A stretch of 64,000 nt of DNA from Draconibacterium sediminis. Its GTDB lineage: Bacteria > Bacteroidota > Bacteroidia > Bacteroidales > Prolixibacteraceae. Positions 42,488-52,180 of this stretch are shown piece by piece. A program made the position numbers and the translations under genes. Below the pieces are notes generated by a model. That model made no database searches, was not told the origin of the DNA, and saw only the letters and a program-made list of their open reading frames with translations. The DNA is taken from contig NZ_JRHC01000004.1 in the NCBI RefSeq assembly GCF_000949475.1, positions 248,001 through 312,000 of the forward strand, written 5' to 3'. Position 1 is the first letter of the stretch. Every line of letters starts with the position of its first letter.

Positions 42488-42961
42488 ATGAAAAAAACAA
42501 ATGCTGCCCGTTTGCTCGACAGCAAAAAGATAGCGTACGAGCTGGTTGAATACCACGTTGATGAGGCGGACCTAAGTGCCACACATGTTGCCGAATCGCT
42601 GGGGCAGAATGTTGAGCAGGTTTTCAAAACCCTTGTTTTAAGAGGAAAGAACACAGGTGTGTTTGTCGCTGTAGTTCCCGGTGTTGCCGAACTTAACTTG
42701 AAAAAGGCAGCAAAAATATCGGGGAATAAAAGCGTGGAGATGGTGCTGATGAAAGAATTACTGGGGCTCACCGGATACATTCGTGGTGCATGTTCGCCAA
42801 TGGGAATGAAAAAACCATATCCGATCTTTATTCACGAAACCTGCCTGAATTTCGAATACATTTTTGTGAGTGCCGGGAAACGTGGTATGCAGATAAAAAT
42901 CAATCCAAAAGATCTGATCGCCTGCACCGGAGCTCAGGTTGTCGATCTGATTGATTCGTGA
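42488..42961 (+). CDS. ybaK: YbaK/EbsC-type aminoacyl-tRNA deacylase
   Basis: 157 aa from the ATG at 42488; the frame is open from 42395 but the earlier 31 codons have no family match. YbaK/ProX editing domain: MKKTNAARLLDSKKIAYELVEY at the start, VFKTLVLRG (K of catalytic pocket), FVAVVPGVAELNLKKAAK and GYIRGACSPMGMKKPYP. It hydrolyses Cys-tRNA-Pro or similar mischarged tRNAs. Confidence 0.88.
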   Translation: MKKTNAARLLDSKKIAYELVEYHVDEADLSATHVAESLGQNVEQVFKTLVLRGKNTGVFVAVVPGVAELNLKKAAKISGNKSVEMVLMKELLGLTGYIRGACSPMGMKKPYPIFIHETCLNFEYIFVSAGKRGMQIKINPKDLIACTGAQVVDLIDS

Positions 42962-43050
42962 TTTCCGCTCGATTTCATACAATACTGCCCCTTCAGTATT
43001 AATTTTTAGACCGTAACGAATTTTATTTTTTTACTTTCCCCACTAATCTC

Positions 43051-43058
43051 TATTTTTG
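43051..43058 (+). promoter_or_regulatory. Predicted -7 element of trpS
   Basis: TATTTTTG, a perfect TAnnTTTG match, 62 bp before the trpS start. Confidence 0.55.
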
Positions 43059-43119
43059 CACTCACTTAAAAAATTATCACGCTTTGCGTTATGCGCATGG
43101 CGCTTAGCAAAAAAGAAAA

Positions 43120-44121
43120 ATGAATAAACCGACAGTTGTAAGCGGTATACGACCGACAGGATATTTGCACCTCGGAAACTATTTCGGGGCCGTGCAGAAT
43201 TTCTTAAAAATGCAGGACGATTTTAACTGCTACTTTTTTATTGCTGATATTCACTCGCTGACTACGCACCCAACGCCTGAGAATTTGCAGTCGGGAGTGC
43301 GCCAGGTGTTGGCCGAATATCTGGCTTGTGGTATCGACCCTGAAAAATCAACGATATTTATTCAGAGCGATGTTCCTGAGGTTTCGGAATTGTATGCGTT
43401 ATTAAATATGAATGCCTATTTGGGCGAACTGGAACGTACAACGTCGTTTAAAGATAAAGCCCGTCAGAATCCGGATAACGTGAATGCCGGATTGTTGACT
43501 TACCCTGTTTTAATGGCTTCAGACATTATTATTCACAAAGCACATTTTGTGCCGGTTGGAAAAGACCAGGAGCAAAACCTGGAAATGGCGCGCAAATTTG
43601 CCAAACGTTTTAATCGCATGTACAAATGTGATATATTTCCAATTCCGCGTCCGTATACCTTTGGTGGCGGCGATATGATTAAAGTTCCGGGATTGGATGG
43701 CAGCGGTAAAATGGGAAAATCGGAAGGTAATGCAATCAACCTTTACGAAGATCCAAAATCGATTCGTAAGAAAGTGATGCGTGCCGTTACTGATTCAGGT
43801 CCAACTGAAATGAACCAGGAAAAACCGGAAGCTGTTCAGAACTTATTTACGCTTTTGGATATCGTTTCTACACCTGATACAGTGGCACATTTTGATGAAT
43901 TGTACAACAAGTGTGAAATCCGTTACGGCGACCTGAAAAAACAACTGGCAGAAGATATTATTGCCTACACAGCACCAATCCGCGAGCGTATTATTGATAT
44001 TCTGCAGGATGATGCTTACCTGGCAAAAGTGGCTAAAATGGGTGCTGAAAAAGCTCAGGAATCAGCTGCAAAAACTTTGCAGGAAGTAAAAGATGTAATC
44101 GGATTTAAGAAGTTATTTTAA
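43120..44121 (+). CDS. trpS: Tryptophanyl-tRNA synthetase
   Basis: 333 aa, class I. HIGH-type motif PTGYLHLGNYFG (12-23) and KMSKS-type GKMGKSEGN, plus the Trp-recognition region DIHSLTTHPTPENLQ. Full length for TrpS. It charges tRNA-Trp. The neighbour on the opposite strand, a TrpB2-type synthase, hints at a tryptophan theme but the two are not cotranscribed. Confidence 0.97.
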   Translation: MNKPTVVSGIRPTGYLHLGNYFGAVQNFLKMQDDFNCYFFIADIHSLTTHPTPENLQSGVRQVLAEYLACGIDPEKSTIFIQSDVPEVSELYALLNMNAYLGELERTTSFKDKARQNPDNVNAGLLTYPVLMASDIIIHKAHFVPVGKDQEQNLEMARKFAKRFNRMYKCDIFPIPRPYTFGGGDMIKVPGLDGSGKMGKSEGNAINLYEDPKSIRKKVMRAVTDSGPTEMNQEKPEAVQNLFTLLDIVSTPDTVAHFDELYNKCEIRYGDLKKQLAEDIIAYTAPIRERIIDILQDDAYLAKVAKMGAEKAQESAAKTLQEVKDVIGFKKLF

Positions 44122-44153
44122 AAAACCATAGCAGTCGAAAGACTGAAGAAATA

Positions 44154-44204
44154 AAAGGATGGCAGCCGTATGAATGGAAACATAAACGGATGCCATCCTT
44201 TGTC
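44154..44204 (+). terminator. Terminator of trpS
   Basis: An 11-bp perfect outer stem (44154-44164 with 44191-44201) with further inner pairing, 33 bp after the stop codon. Confidence 0.75.
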
Positions 44205-44218
44205 ACAACTAAGCAATA

Positions 44219-44794
44219 ATGAGTGTAGAAAGAGAATTACAAAAGCGCACTTCGGTTTGTGAATTATGCGGATCGGAAGATAACCTGGGGGTATTTACCG
44301 TGCCGCCTGCAACACAGGAAAGCGAAAAAGACAGCATTTATATTTGTACAACCTGCTCAGGCCAGATCAACGACCCGGAGACGATGGATGCCAACCACTG
44401 GCGTTGTTTAAACGACAGCATGTGGAGCACAGTCCCTGCCGTTCAGGTGGTGGCCTGGAGAATGTTAAACCGTTTAAAAGCTGAAGGCTGGCCTCAAGAC
44501 TTGCTTGATATGCTTTATCTCGACGAAGAAACAAAGGAGTGGGCCGAAGCAACAGGCGAAGGAATTGATCAGGATGATGTGGTAAAACACCTCGACAGCA
44601 ACGGCGCTGTTTTACAGGCCGGAGATACAGTTGTATTGATAAAAGACCTGAACGTAAAAGGTGGTGGTTTCACAGCCAAGCGCGGAACTGCGGTACGAAA
44701 TATCATGTTGGTACACGATAATCCCGAACAAATTGAGGGAAAAGTGAATGGCCAGCAGATCGTAATTCTTACGCAGTATGTGAAAAAGAATTAA
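44219..44794 (+). CDS. PhnA/YjdM-family zinc-ribbon protein
   Basis: 191 aa. The N-terminal zinc ribbon (CELCGSEDN near 14-22 and CTTCSGQIN near 41-49), then a helical linker, then the C-terminal PhnA domain (LDSNGAVLQAGDTVVLIKDLNVKGGGFTAKRGT). Despite its name the family is not shown to break phosphonates in most bacteria; a nucleic-acid or stress role is possible. No Pho-type promoter was seen. It has hairpins on both sides. Confidence 0.88.
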   Translation: MSVERELQKRTSVCELCGSEDNLGVFTVPPATQESEKDSIYICTTCSGQINDPETMDANHWRCLNDSMWSTVPAVQVVAWRMLNRLKAEGWPQDLLDMLYLDEETKEWAEATGEGIDQDDVVKHLDSNGAVLQAGDTVVLIKDLNVKGGGFTAKRGTAVRNIMLVHDNPEQIEGKVNGQQIVILTQYVKKN

Positions 44795-44816
44795 GCAAAC
44801 TGTTGATCGAAACAGG

Positions 44817-44861
44817 AAAGATGCCATCTTTTTTTACTTTATGTAGAAAGATGGCATCTTT
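44817..44861. terminator. Bidirectional terminator after the PhnA-like gene
   Basis: AAAGATGCCATCTT (44817-44830) and its complement (44848-44861) over 14 bp with a 17-nt loop, T-runs on the 3' side of each arm. The stem sequence resembles that of the trpS terminator. Confidence 0.75.
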
Positions 44862-44894
44862 GTTTTCGTGTGATGAGAACCAAAACCGAGAAAG

Positions 44895-45539
44895 ATGAAC
44901 GTATTTAAAAATGAAGAAATAGCAGTTGCGTACGATGACTATTACCAAACTCAGGCAGGGAAAGAAATTGATGCGATAGAAGAAAAGCTACTGGTTGAAG
45001 CGCTGCAGAAAGTGCCGAAAGGGAAAATGCTGGAACTGGGGTGCGGAACCGGTCACTGGACACAGCTGTTTGTAAACAAGGGTTTTGATGTTATTGCCAC
45101 CGACATTTCGGATGCGATGTTATGCCAGGCTATTGAGAAAAATCTGGATGCCGATGTTTTGAAGGCTGATGCAGGAGATTTGCCTTTTAAAAACGAAAGT
45201 TTTGATGTGGTGGCTTCGGTAACGATGATGGAATTTGTAACCAGCAAAGATGTGGTGTTGAATGAAATCTATCGTGTATTAAAACCTGGAGGATATTTAT
45301 TACTGGGTTGCCTGAATGGAAACTCACAGCTGGCAAAAAATGCTGAGAACGATCCGGTATTTAAAAATGCAGCATTCTATACTCCTAAAAGTTTGGAGAA
45401 AGCCTTAACGAAGTTTGGAGCTCCGGAGTTGACTTATGGCGTGCGTTTTGCGCCCGATTTTCGGGTAATGGACCGAACTGCGGAGAAAGATAATCACGAA
45501 CCGGCTTTTATTGTAGCGCTGGTACGTAAAAACAAATAA
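44895..45539 (+). CDS. Class I SAM-dependent methyltransferase
   Basis: 214 aa. SAM-binding motif I LELGCGTGHWTQLF (about 46-59), acidic motif II VIATDIS, motif IV FDVVASVTMMEFV and LKPGGYLLLGC. Methyltransf_11/25 family, cytosolic. Substrate unknown. The thiamine-binding-like gene starts 2 bp after its stop, so they form one unit. Confidence 0.88.
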   Translation: MNVFKNEEIAVAYDDYYQTQAGKEIDAIEEKLLVEALQKVPKGKMLELGCGTGHWTQLFVNKGFDVIATDISDAMLCQAIEKNLDADVLKADAGDLPFKNESFDVVASVTMMEFVTSKDVVLNEIYRVLKPGGYLLLGCLNGNSQLAKNAENDPVFKNAAFYTPKSLEKALTKFGAPELTYGVRFAPDFRVMDRTAEKDNHEPAFIVALVRKNK

Positions 45540-45541
45540 AC

Positions 45542-45784
45542 ATGCAAGTTGCTGTTGAAATAAGCCTTTACCCCTTAAGTGACGATTTTGAAAAACCGGT
45601 TGATACGTTTTTGTCACTTTTGGCAAACAACCCAACCATTGAAGTGGAACCCGGCAAAATGAGCAGTATAATTAGCGGCGAGCTGGCTGATATTATGCAA
45701 GCCTTATCTCAGGCAATGGAAGAGGTTTTTGCACAAAGCCCGGCCGTTTTTAATCTGAAGATTTCAAATTGCTGCCCGGTGTAA
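45542..45784 (+). CDS. Thiamine-binding-like / YkoF-type small protein
   Basis: 80 aa, probable ferredoxin-like fold of the MTH1187/YkoF family (VAVEISLYPLSDDFEKPVDTFL and VFAQSPAVFNLKISN). Such proteins bind thiamine or hydroxymethylpyrimidine, but many have no proven ligand. It is co-transcribed with the methyltransferase. A terminator follows. Confidence 0.7.
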   Translation: MQVAVEISLYPLSDDFEKPVDTFLSLLANNPTIEVEPGKMSSIISGELADIMQALSQAMEEVFAQSPAVFNLKISNCCPV

Positions 45785-45798
45785 CCTATATTGAAAAA

Positions 45799-45828
45799 CC
45801 ATCTAACAGTCTGGAAGATGGCCTTTTT
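45799..45828 (+). terminator. Terminator of the methyltransferase unit
   Basis: A 6-bp stem CCATCT/AGATGG (45799-45804, 45816-45821) and T-run. Confidence 0.65.
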
Positions 45829-45878
45829 AAATTTTAATTCGAGAGGTTAGCACGTTTAATGCAGACACTATCTGAATG

Positions 45879-47192
45879 TTACTGCCATTTTGGATGTTTT
45901 TCCAGTTCTTTTTCCAACATCGATCTTACTTCCAACTCTTCCGTATTCAAAGAATCAGTAGGTAACGGAACCTTTTCCAGTTTATCTGATTGTAGGCTAT
46001 AAAAACGTCCGTCGGGATAAAGTTTATAGTCTAATGTGCGAATAAACTGGTTTCGGTATTTGTTTACATTGGCTCCCCATTGCGGATCGTAATGCACAAA
46101 TGCAGTTTCGCGCGGAACGTACTTTTCTCCACGTAATAAAGGATAAAAACTTTTGCCATCCGATTCAAGTTCGGCACCCACAACATCTGCCAGTGTTGGA
46201 AAGAAATCGCTGAATTCAATTAGAGGTTCAAAAACGGAGTTGTTTTGAATTTGAGAGGGCCACGAAACAATAAGCGGGACATGAACACCTGCATCGATGG
46301 TGTTTCCTTTGGCTCCCTGAATTGTTTCATCACTTAATTGAGAATAAATAGTTGGGTGCGTGCCGTTATCGCCCGTAAAAATTAGTATGGTATTCTCTTC
46401 GAGGCCCAATTCCTGAAGTTTATGGATAATCTTTCCTACAATTTTATCGGTGTAGGCAACCATGTCCTTAAAATAAGCTGTGTCGTTTTTGTAACGTAAT
46501 TCAGGTTGGTTCCAATCTTCCGAATCGGGTGTTGGAACAAAAGGATCGTGAACCAGCACCATCGGGTAATAGGCAAAAAATGGTTTGTCCTTATTCCGTT
46601 CAATAAAATCCAGAATATAGTTCGCAAAAATATCAGGGCCGTAATCGTTGGCATTTCTCTCCAATACCTTGCCGTTTTGTTCAATTAATGGATTGGCATA
46701 TCGTTCTCCCTGATCACGTCCTTTGGTAAGCTGCCATAAACAATACTCATTAAAACCGAATTTATTGGGGCGGGTGTTATCATTCCAGTCGGCAATCTGG
46801 TCTTGGTAGGCCAACCCGTTTAACTGCCATTTTCCTGCAATACAAGTTTCATAACCGGCATCTTGCATGATGTTTCCAATGGAATACTCTGAGAGGTTTA
46901 AGTGACCAAAAAAATCATAATTGCGGTAATTGTATTTCCCGGTCATAATTTTCACCCGCGAAGGAGTGCATAAAGGCTGAGAAACACAATTGGAGAATAG
47001 AAATCCTTTGGATGCTAACCGATCAATGTTTGGCGTTTTATACGAGGTTGAACCATAAGCGCCAATACATTCGTAACCCATGTCGTCGGCCATAATCAAT
47101 ACTACATTGGGTTTGGTCGGCACGTCGTTTGTTTGGCAGCCACAAACAAAAAGTGCAAGCATTAAAGTAAAAATGGTAGTACTGATTTTCAT
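45879..47192 (-). CDS. Sulfatase (formylglycine type)
   Basis: 437 aa, likely lipoprotein or exported (MKISTTIFTLMLALFVCGC). Metal-site aspartates in VVLIMADDMGYECIGAYG (D36, D37), and the formylglycine motif C75-T-P-S-R (SQPLCTPSR) that is converted by an anaerobic or aerobic sulfatase-maturing enzyme. Later motifs LIFTGDNGTHPT and GKWQLNG complete the core. It desulfates sulfated sugars or lipids. It is 65 bp after the HEAT/DUF1080 gene, the expected gene order of a polysaccharide-use locus. Confidence 0.92.
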   Translation of the reverse strand: MKISTTIFTLMLALFVCGCQTNDVPTKPNVVLIMADDMGYECIGAYGSTSYKTPNIDRLASKGFLFSNCVSQPLCTPSRVKIMTGKYNYRNYDFFGHLNLSEYSIGNIMQDAGYETCIAGKWQLNGLAYQDQIADWNDNTRPNKFGFNEYCLWQLTKGRDQGERYANPLIEQNGKVLERNANDYGPDIFANYILDFIERNKDKPFFAYYPMVLVHDPFVPTPDSEDWNQPELRYKNDTAYFKDMVAYTDKIVGKIIHKLQELGLEENTILIFTGDNGTHPTIYSQLSDETIQGAKGNTIDAGVHVPLIVSWPSQIQNNSVFEPLIEFSDFFPTLADVVGAELESDGKSFYPLLRGEKYVPRETAFVHYDPQWGANVNKYRNQFIRTLDYKLYPDGRFYSLQSDKLEKVPLPTDSLNTEELEVRSMLEKELEKHPKWQ

Positions 47193-47257
47193 AAGTTAGT
47201 TTTGTAAAATGATGGCCTCATTTTGTGCGAGACCATCACTTTATTTCTTTGAATTGA

Positions 47258-50200
47258 TTATTCGCTTAAATCCTTAATCCGGATATTCCGGAACCACAAT
47301 TCTGAGCCATGTCCCAGAAATCCGATAAAACCTTTGTCGTTTTGCAGGCCCGGATGATCTTTACCATCTTTGGTTCCATGCTCGCGGGCATCGGCAATAT
47401 CGCCATCCAAAATCACTTCACCGTTCAGGGTGATTTTAATTTTAGTTCCTTTCACCACAACTTCCTGTGTATTCCAGTCGCCAACCGGATTTAAAAAGCC
47501 GCGTTTGGCAGGAATAGTTCCGTAAACCGATCCGTGGTATTGATACTCGTGCAAGTTGGCATAAATAGGTGCTGTGTTATCCAGAATTTGTAATTCCATA
47601 CCCACATAAGCGGCATCGCCTTCAAGCGGGGCACGAATTCCCAGACCATTATTCGCGCCCGGAGTGAGTTTAAATTCAAAACGGAAAACAAAGTCGCCGT
47701 ATTCTTTTTCGGTGAACAGGTTGCCATGGCCACCCATTTTAGGATTTACCACCAATTCGCCGTTTTCGGCGTAATAGTCGGTCTTGTTTCCTTGCCATCC
47801 ATTAAGGTTTTTACCGTTGAACAACGAAACAAATCCTTCGTCGATCTCTTCCTGAGTTAACCCAATTTCTTTGGTGTTAATTTCACGAACATACACATCG
47901 CGGAAAGCCAGTTCGTTGCCGTGTGCTTGCAGTTCAATGGTTCCTTCGCTAAAAATCGGAATGCTGCGGTCCCAGTAGTTGTCCATTTTTACATTGTCAA
48001 CCACCAGTTCGCCATTTAGATAAACGGTTACATTTTCTCCCACCATGGTTATGCGGAAAGTGTTCCATTCATCAATCGGGTTATCGGCAACCAGCAAGGG
48101 ATTGCGCACATTCTCAGGATTGTTGTTGTATAAACCACCTGAGCCAACCTGGGCACCCACTTCAACACGCGAGGTATCCCAAATCTGCACTTGCGGTGTT
48201 CCACGCAGGTAAATGCCGCTGTCGCCCTTTTTGCTAATGCGCCAGTCAACAATCATATCAAAATCTTTGTAAATCTTTTTCGAAACCAGGTTAGCACCGT
48301 GTCCGTTAAAAATGATCATTCCATCTTTTACGCTCCAGTTTTCCAACATTTTAATATTGGCTGATTCCTGCTCTTTGGCGCGCTCTGTATCGCTTAGTTT
48401 GGCAATTTTTATCGGGTTGCCATCCAAAAGCATACCTTGCCATCCTTCCAGGTTTTTGCCGTTGAACATTGATACATAACCTTTGTCTTTTAGCATCGCT
48501 TTCAGGTAATTCTGAATATTTATTTTGTCGTAAGCACTGTCTTCGCCCGACAAAGCCTGCTCAGCTTTACCCAAAATCCGACGAACGATGTCGCCCGTTA
48601 AACCGCCTTCTCCTTCACTGTTTGGCATGGCGATATTCATAATCGCACGCGAGGTTGTCGCTGTCAGCTCTTCTTTTTCCAGGTATTGCTCCAGGTACAC
48701 CAACGAAAGGAATGTTTTTAAACGTCCAATGGCAGCGATCACGTTTTTCTGTTCGGCAGCTGACGAAGCATATTGCATAACCTTGCGGTATTGCAGCAGT
48801 TTCTGGTCGTCAGGAAGATCTGCACCGGCAACCCTGCGAACAAAACTTTCGAATGCCGGCTGACTGAAAGTTTCGTTACCCGATTTACAGATTTCGAATA
48901 ATGGTTTTGAAGCGGCATAATCCTGCCAGTTGGTTAAGGCGGTAAATGCAGCTTGTTTCTGCTCACCGCTTGATGAATTAAAATATCCGGTAACAGTTTC
49001 AAGGGCTGTTTCGCCACCAATTGTTGGCAAAATAGGGAAGAGGCGGGCTTTTTTATTGGTTTGTTCCAATGTGCTCAATACTTTGCCGTTTGCTTTCTGC
49101 TCTTCGGCAATACCATCAACGGCAGCTATCAATGCCAGCTGTGTTTCCGTAATTTCAGAAGGTTCAGTAACAGCAAGCAACAGTTTTAATAGTGCGTCGG
49201 TATTTTCGTAAGAAGAAACTTGTTTCAGCGCGGCAAATGCAGCTGATTTTTCATCTGTGTTTGAAGACGAAGTGACGGCCAGTATGTCATCAAAATATTG
49301 CGATCCGGCTTTAGCGCCGATAAGATTAATAAAAGCTGCTTTGGTTTTTCCTGTTGATTGATCCAGATTTCCGGCAATCAGGTATAAATGGTCTTTGTCA
49401 AGCAGCGTATTCAGCACCTTTGTTGTTGCTTCAATATCTTTTCCTTGCGCCAGATGTGCAGTTAAGGTTTGAATAGCTTTACTTCCCTGTAGTTTTGCCA
49501 AAACATTCACTGCTTCAGTGCGAACAACTTCACTTGCTGAATTGAGGCTCGCCAAAACAAAATCGTTTGCCTGCGCACAACCTCGTCTTCCCAACATATC
49601 AATAATTTCTGCTTTTACTTCGGCGTTGGAAGTCTCTGCTTTCGCAATCCATTTACGCGTGTCGGCAACACCTCCCAGGTTTTCGGCAATATTTAATACT
49701 GAGTAGCGAAACGCTTTATCCGGCGAATCAACAGCCTCCAATAAAAGAGGGGTGGCTTCATAACCCAAGTTATTGGCATAAATACGAAGCGCTGTAGAAT
49801 AATTGTGTAAATGGTCGCTTGCCGAATTGGCTTTAAAAATAGCTTTGCAAGCTTTTTCCATTAGTTCCAGTTCGTTTTGCTCGCCCAAACGTTTGGTGTA
49901 AGTTAGAAATGCTTCGGCTGCATTGGTGGCATCGTAATTAAAGTCCACAGCCGACGCAGCACTTAACAAGGTTTTATACGAATCGGGAGATCCGATATTT
50001 GCCAGTGCCGCCAGAGCTGTTTTTTGCATCGGCTCACTATCTGAACTACCCAATGGAGTAATCAGCGGAACGGCGCGTTTGCATTTTAGCTGTCCCAAAG
50101 CCCGAACGATGGTCATTTGTGTATTCCCTTCAGTTTTTGGGAATGCCGCAAGAAACACCTCTGCGGTTTTTGGGTCTTCGGTCGACAAAATGGTTTGTGC

Positions 50201-50659
50201 TGCCGGTTCTGCCAGTTGTTCATCAGTTAAGTAGCTTTTTACCTGCTCAACTGTCTTTTCGCCGGCAACCAGGTTTAGTTGATTAAGAAGATAAGTCTTT
50301 ACCTCAACGTCATTCGCAGTGTTGAGTGCTTTTAAAAGGTTCTCTTCTGCAAAAACACGTTCTTCACATTTGCCAAACTGACTGGCATAACGCGAAAAAC
50401 TGTTCAGCGCAAAACGCACTGCTGTGTCGTCGCCGGTGCCCAACGGAACAAGTTGTGCTGCCAGTTTCTGGTATCCTTCGTTACCCATCAAAAAGATGTC
50501 GTTCATCGCTTTGTCGCGGTGAGTCAGATTTTTGGTTGGCATTTGTGCAAGCACATCGGCAACTTTCGTGTCGAGTGTTCGGTTATCCTGTGCCATTCCG
50601 GCCATACTCAGGCAGGCCAGCAACAGGATCGTAGTAATTTGAACTATATATTTTTTCAT
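47258..50659 (-). CDS. HEAT-repeat protein with two DUF1080 domains
   Basis: 1133 aa with signal peptide (MKKYIVQITTILLLACLSMAG). Residues about 30-720 are HEAT-like helical repeats (for example MQKTALAALANIGSPDSYKTLL). Two DUF1080 / 3-keto-disaccharide hydrolase domains follow, starting near 730 (YVSMFNGKNLEGWQG) and near 945 (FVSLFNGKNLNGWQG). The second carries the typical LHEYQYHGSVYGT and GKDHPGLQNDKG motifs. DUF1080 enzymes cleave 3-keto-glucosides, so this may work with the Gfo/Idh oxidoreductase upstream, which can form keto sugars. Confidence 0.88.
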   Translation of the reverse strand: MKKYIVQITTILLLACLSMAGMAQDNRTLDTKVADVLAQMPTKNLTHRDKAMNDIFLMGNEGYQKLAAQLVPLGTGDDTAVRFALNSFSRYASQFGKCEERVFAEENLLKALNTANDVEVKTYLLNQLNLVAGEKTVEQVKSYLTDEQLAEPAAQTILSTEDPKTAEVFLAAFPKTEGNTQMTIVRALGQLKCKRAVPLITPLGSSDSEPMQKTALAALANIGSPDSYKTLLSAASAVDFNYDATNAAEAFLTYTKRLGEQNELELMEKACKAIFKANSASDHLHNYSTALRIYANNLGYEATPLLLEAVDSPDKAFRYSVLNIAENLGGVADTRKWIAKAETSNAEVKAEIIDMLGRRGCAQANDFVLASLNSASEVVRTEAVNVLAKLQGSKAIQTLTAHLAQGKDIEATTKVLNTLLDKDHLYLIAGNLDQSTGKTKAAFINLIGAKAGSQYFDDILAVTSSSNTDEKSAAFAALKQVSSYENTDALLKLLLAVTEPSEITETQLALIAAVDGIAEEQKANGKVLSTLEQTNKKARLFPILPTIGGETALETVTGYFNSSSGEQKQAAFTALTNWQDYAASKPLFEICKSGNETFSQPAFESFVRRVAGADLPDDQKLLQYRKVMQYASSAAEQKNVIAAIGRLKTFLSLVYLEQYLEKEELTATTSRAIMNIAMPNSEGEGGLTGDIVRRILGKAEQALSGEDSAYDKINIQNYLKAMLKDKGYVSMFNGKNLEGWQGMLLDGNPIKIAKLSDTERAKEQESANIKMLENWSVKDGMIIFNGHGANLVSKKIYKDFDMIVDWRISKKGDSGIYLRGTPQVQIWDTSRVEVGAQVGSGGLYNNNPENVRNPLLVADNPIDEWNTFRITMVGENVTVYLNGELVVDNVKMDNYWDRSIPIFSEGTIELQAHGNELAFRDVYVREINTKEIGLTQEEIDEGFVSLFNGKNLNGWQGNKTDYYAENGELVVNPKMGGHGNLFTEKEYGDFVFRFEFKLTPGANNGLGIRAPLEGDAAYVGMELQILDNTAPIYANLHEYQYHGSVYGTIPAKRGFLNPVGDWNTQEVVVKGTKIKITLNGEVILDGDIADAREHGTKDGKDHPGLQNDKGFIGFLGHGSELWFRNIRIKDLSE

Positions 50660-50700
50660 TGTAATTAATCCTTTATCATTAATCCTTAATAATTAAATTT

Positions 50701-50777
50701 TTACCCCTAAATCCCCTTAAGGGATTTGTTCCATTTTCGTCGCAAATGTTTTACCCCCCTTTAGTGGGATGGGGGTC
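50701..50777. repeat. Intergenic palindrome-rich repeat
   Basis: AAATCCCC-TTAA-GGGATTT palindrome (50709-50727) and a second CCCCCCTTTAGTGGG stretch. Sequences of the type CCCTAAATCCCC are frequent dispersed repeats in this phylum. It may terminate the oxidoreductase gene. Confidence 0.5.
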
Positions 50778-52044
50778 AGATCGTCCACGGTGCGCGCATT
50801 GGCTGATTGATCAGACGGTTTGCACCTTCATCATCAATAAACTCAAGTTTCTCAGGATCAAAATGCAATGTGCGTCCCAGCCGGACTGCTGTAATACCTA
50901 AGTTTACAAGCGTTGCCGACCGGAATCCGTTGGTCTCGTTCAGTGCAAACTTCTTGCGTGTTTTCACCGATTCAGAGAAAATACCGATCTGAGGTTCAGG
51001 ATCAGGTAAGGTTTTAATAAAGCTTTGCAGGTTTGGAATATCCGAACGGAATCCCTGGTAGATTTTGCCGTTAGGACCTTCAATATAGGCTGCATCTTTG
51101 TCGCGGTTTTCGCCATCGAGAATGATCTGGCAACCATCGGCATAAGTATAAGTTACTCGTCGCCAGGTACCCACGGCATCGTAATGTTGCTGTGGTGCGT
51201 CAACCTCTATTTTTACCGGGCTGGTATTGTCTTTGCCCAGCATGTATTGAACAGGGTCGAGATAGTGCTGACCCATATCGCCCAATCCGCCGCCATCGTA
51301 ATCCCAGTAGCCGCGGAAATTGGCATGAACGCGCTCAACATTGTAAGGTTTGTATGGCGCAGGCCCGAGCCACATATCGTAATTAAGGTTTTTCGGAACC
51401 GGTTGCGGAGCAAGGTTGTGTTTGCCCTGCCAGTAGAACTTCCAGTTGTAGCCGGTAATTCCGCTTACAGTAACTTTTAGCGGCCATCCTAAAATGCCAC
51501 TGTCAATCACTTTTTTTAGTGGTTTTACATCGGTTCCCAGTCCGTAAAACTGGTCTTTAAAACGGAACCAGGTGTTCAGACGGAACATACGGCCATGCGC
51601 ATTTACCGCTTCCATTACTCTTTTCCCTTCGCCAATAGTGCGTGTCATTGGCTTTTCGCACCAAATGTCTTTTCCGGCTTTTGCGGCTTCAACGGCCATA
51701 ATTCCGTGCCAGTGTGGTGGTGTGGCAATGTGCACAATGTCAACTTCGGGCAGCTGGCACACTTCCCTAAAATCAGTGAATTGTTTTACATCGTGATTAA
51801 TCAGGTTTTTTGCCAGTTTAAGGTGTTCGGTATCCACATCGCAAATGGCAACAACGCGTGTGCCCTCGTAAGGAATATGGCCGCGGCCCATTGAGCCGAC
51901 ACCAATAATTGCTTTTGTTAACTGGTCGGATGGTGCGAGATATCCGTTGCCGCCCAACACGTGGCGCGGAACGATAACCAGGCCGGCTCCTGCAGCCAGC
52001 GCACCTTTTAAGAAACTTCTTCTCGAAGTCGATTTAGTACTCAT
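50776..52044 (-). CDS. Gfo/Idh/MocA oxidoreductase with Tat signal
   Basis: 422 aa. The twin-arginine signal STSRRSFLKGALAAGAGLV (4-22) marks export after folding, with cofactor bound. Rossmann motif IIGVGSMGRGH and CDVD; the family EKPMTRT motif (about 134-140) with catalytic lysine. These enzymes oxidise or reduce sugars with NAD(P). Its partner downstream is the DUF1080 keto-sugar hydrolase, so a keto-glycoside pathway in the periplasm is plausible. Confidence 0.92.
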   Translation of the reverse strand: MSTKSTSRRSFLKGALAAGAGLVIVPRHVLGGNGYLAPSDQLTKAIIGVGSMGRGHIPYEGTRVVAICDVDTEHLKLAKNLINHDVKQFTDFREVCQLPEVDIVHIATPPHWHGIMAVEAAKAGKDIWCEKPMTRTIGEGKRVMEAVNAHGRMFRLNTWFRFKDQFYGLGTDVKPLKKVIDSGILGWPLKVTVSGITGYNWKFYWQGKHNLAPQPVPKNLNYDMWLGPAPYKPYNVERVHANFRGYWDYDGGGLGDMGQHYLDPVQYMLGKDNTSPVKIEVDAPQQHYDAVGTWRRVTYTYADGCQIILDGENRDKDAAYIEGPNGKIYQGFRSDIPNLQSFIKTLPDPEPQIGIFSESVKTRKKFALNETNGFRSATLVNLGITAVRLGRTLHFDPEKLEFIDDEGANRLINQPMRAPWTI

Positions 52045-52180
52045 GGTTAATTGGTTATAGATTATAATTTAAAATCATTTAGTCGGATAAAAGTATAAAA
52101 GTTTTGAAAATAAATTCCTAAGAAATCAAAGACTTCTTAAAAAAATGCAAAACTGATGGTTTTAGCTTATTGCCATCAGC

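Noticed and set aside
44219-44794. PhnA-like gene as part of the phosphate regulon
   Set aside because: No 11-bp repeats upstream, and the family name does not prove phosphonate use.
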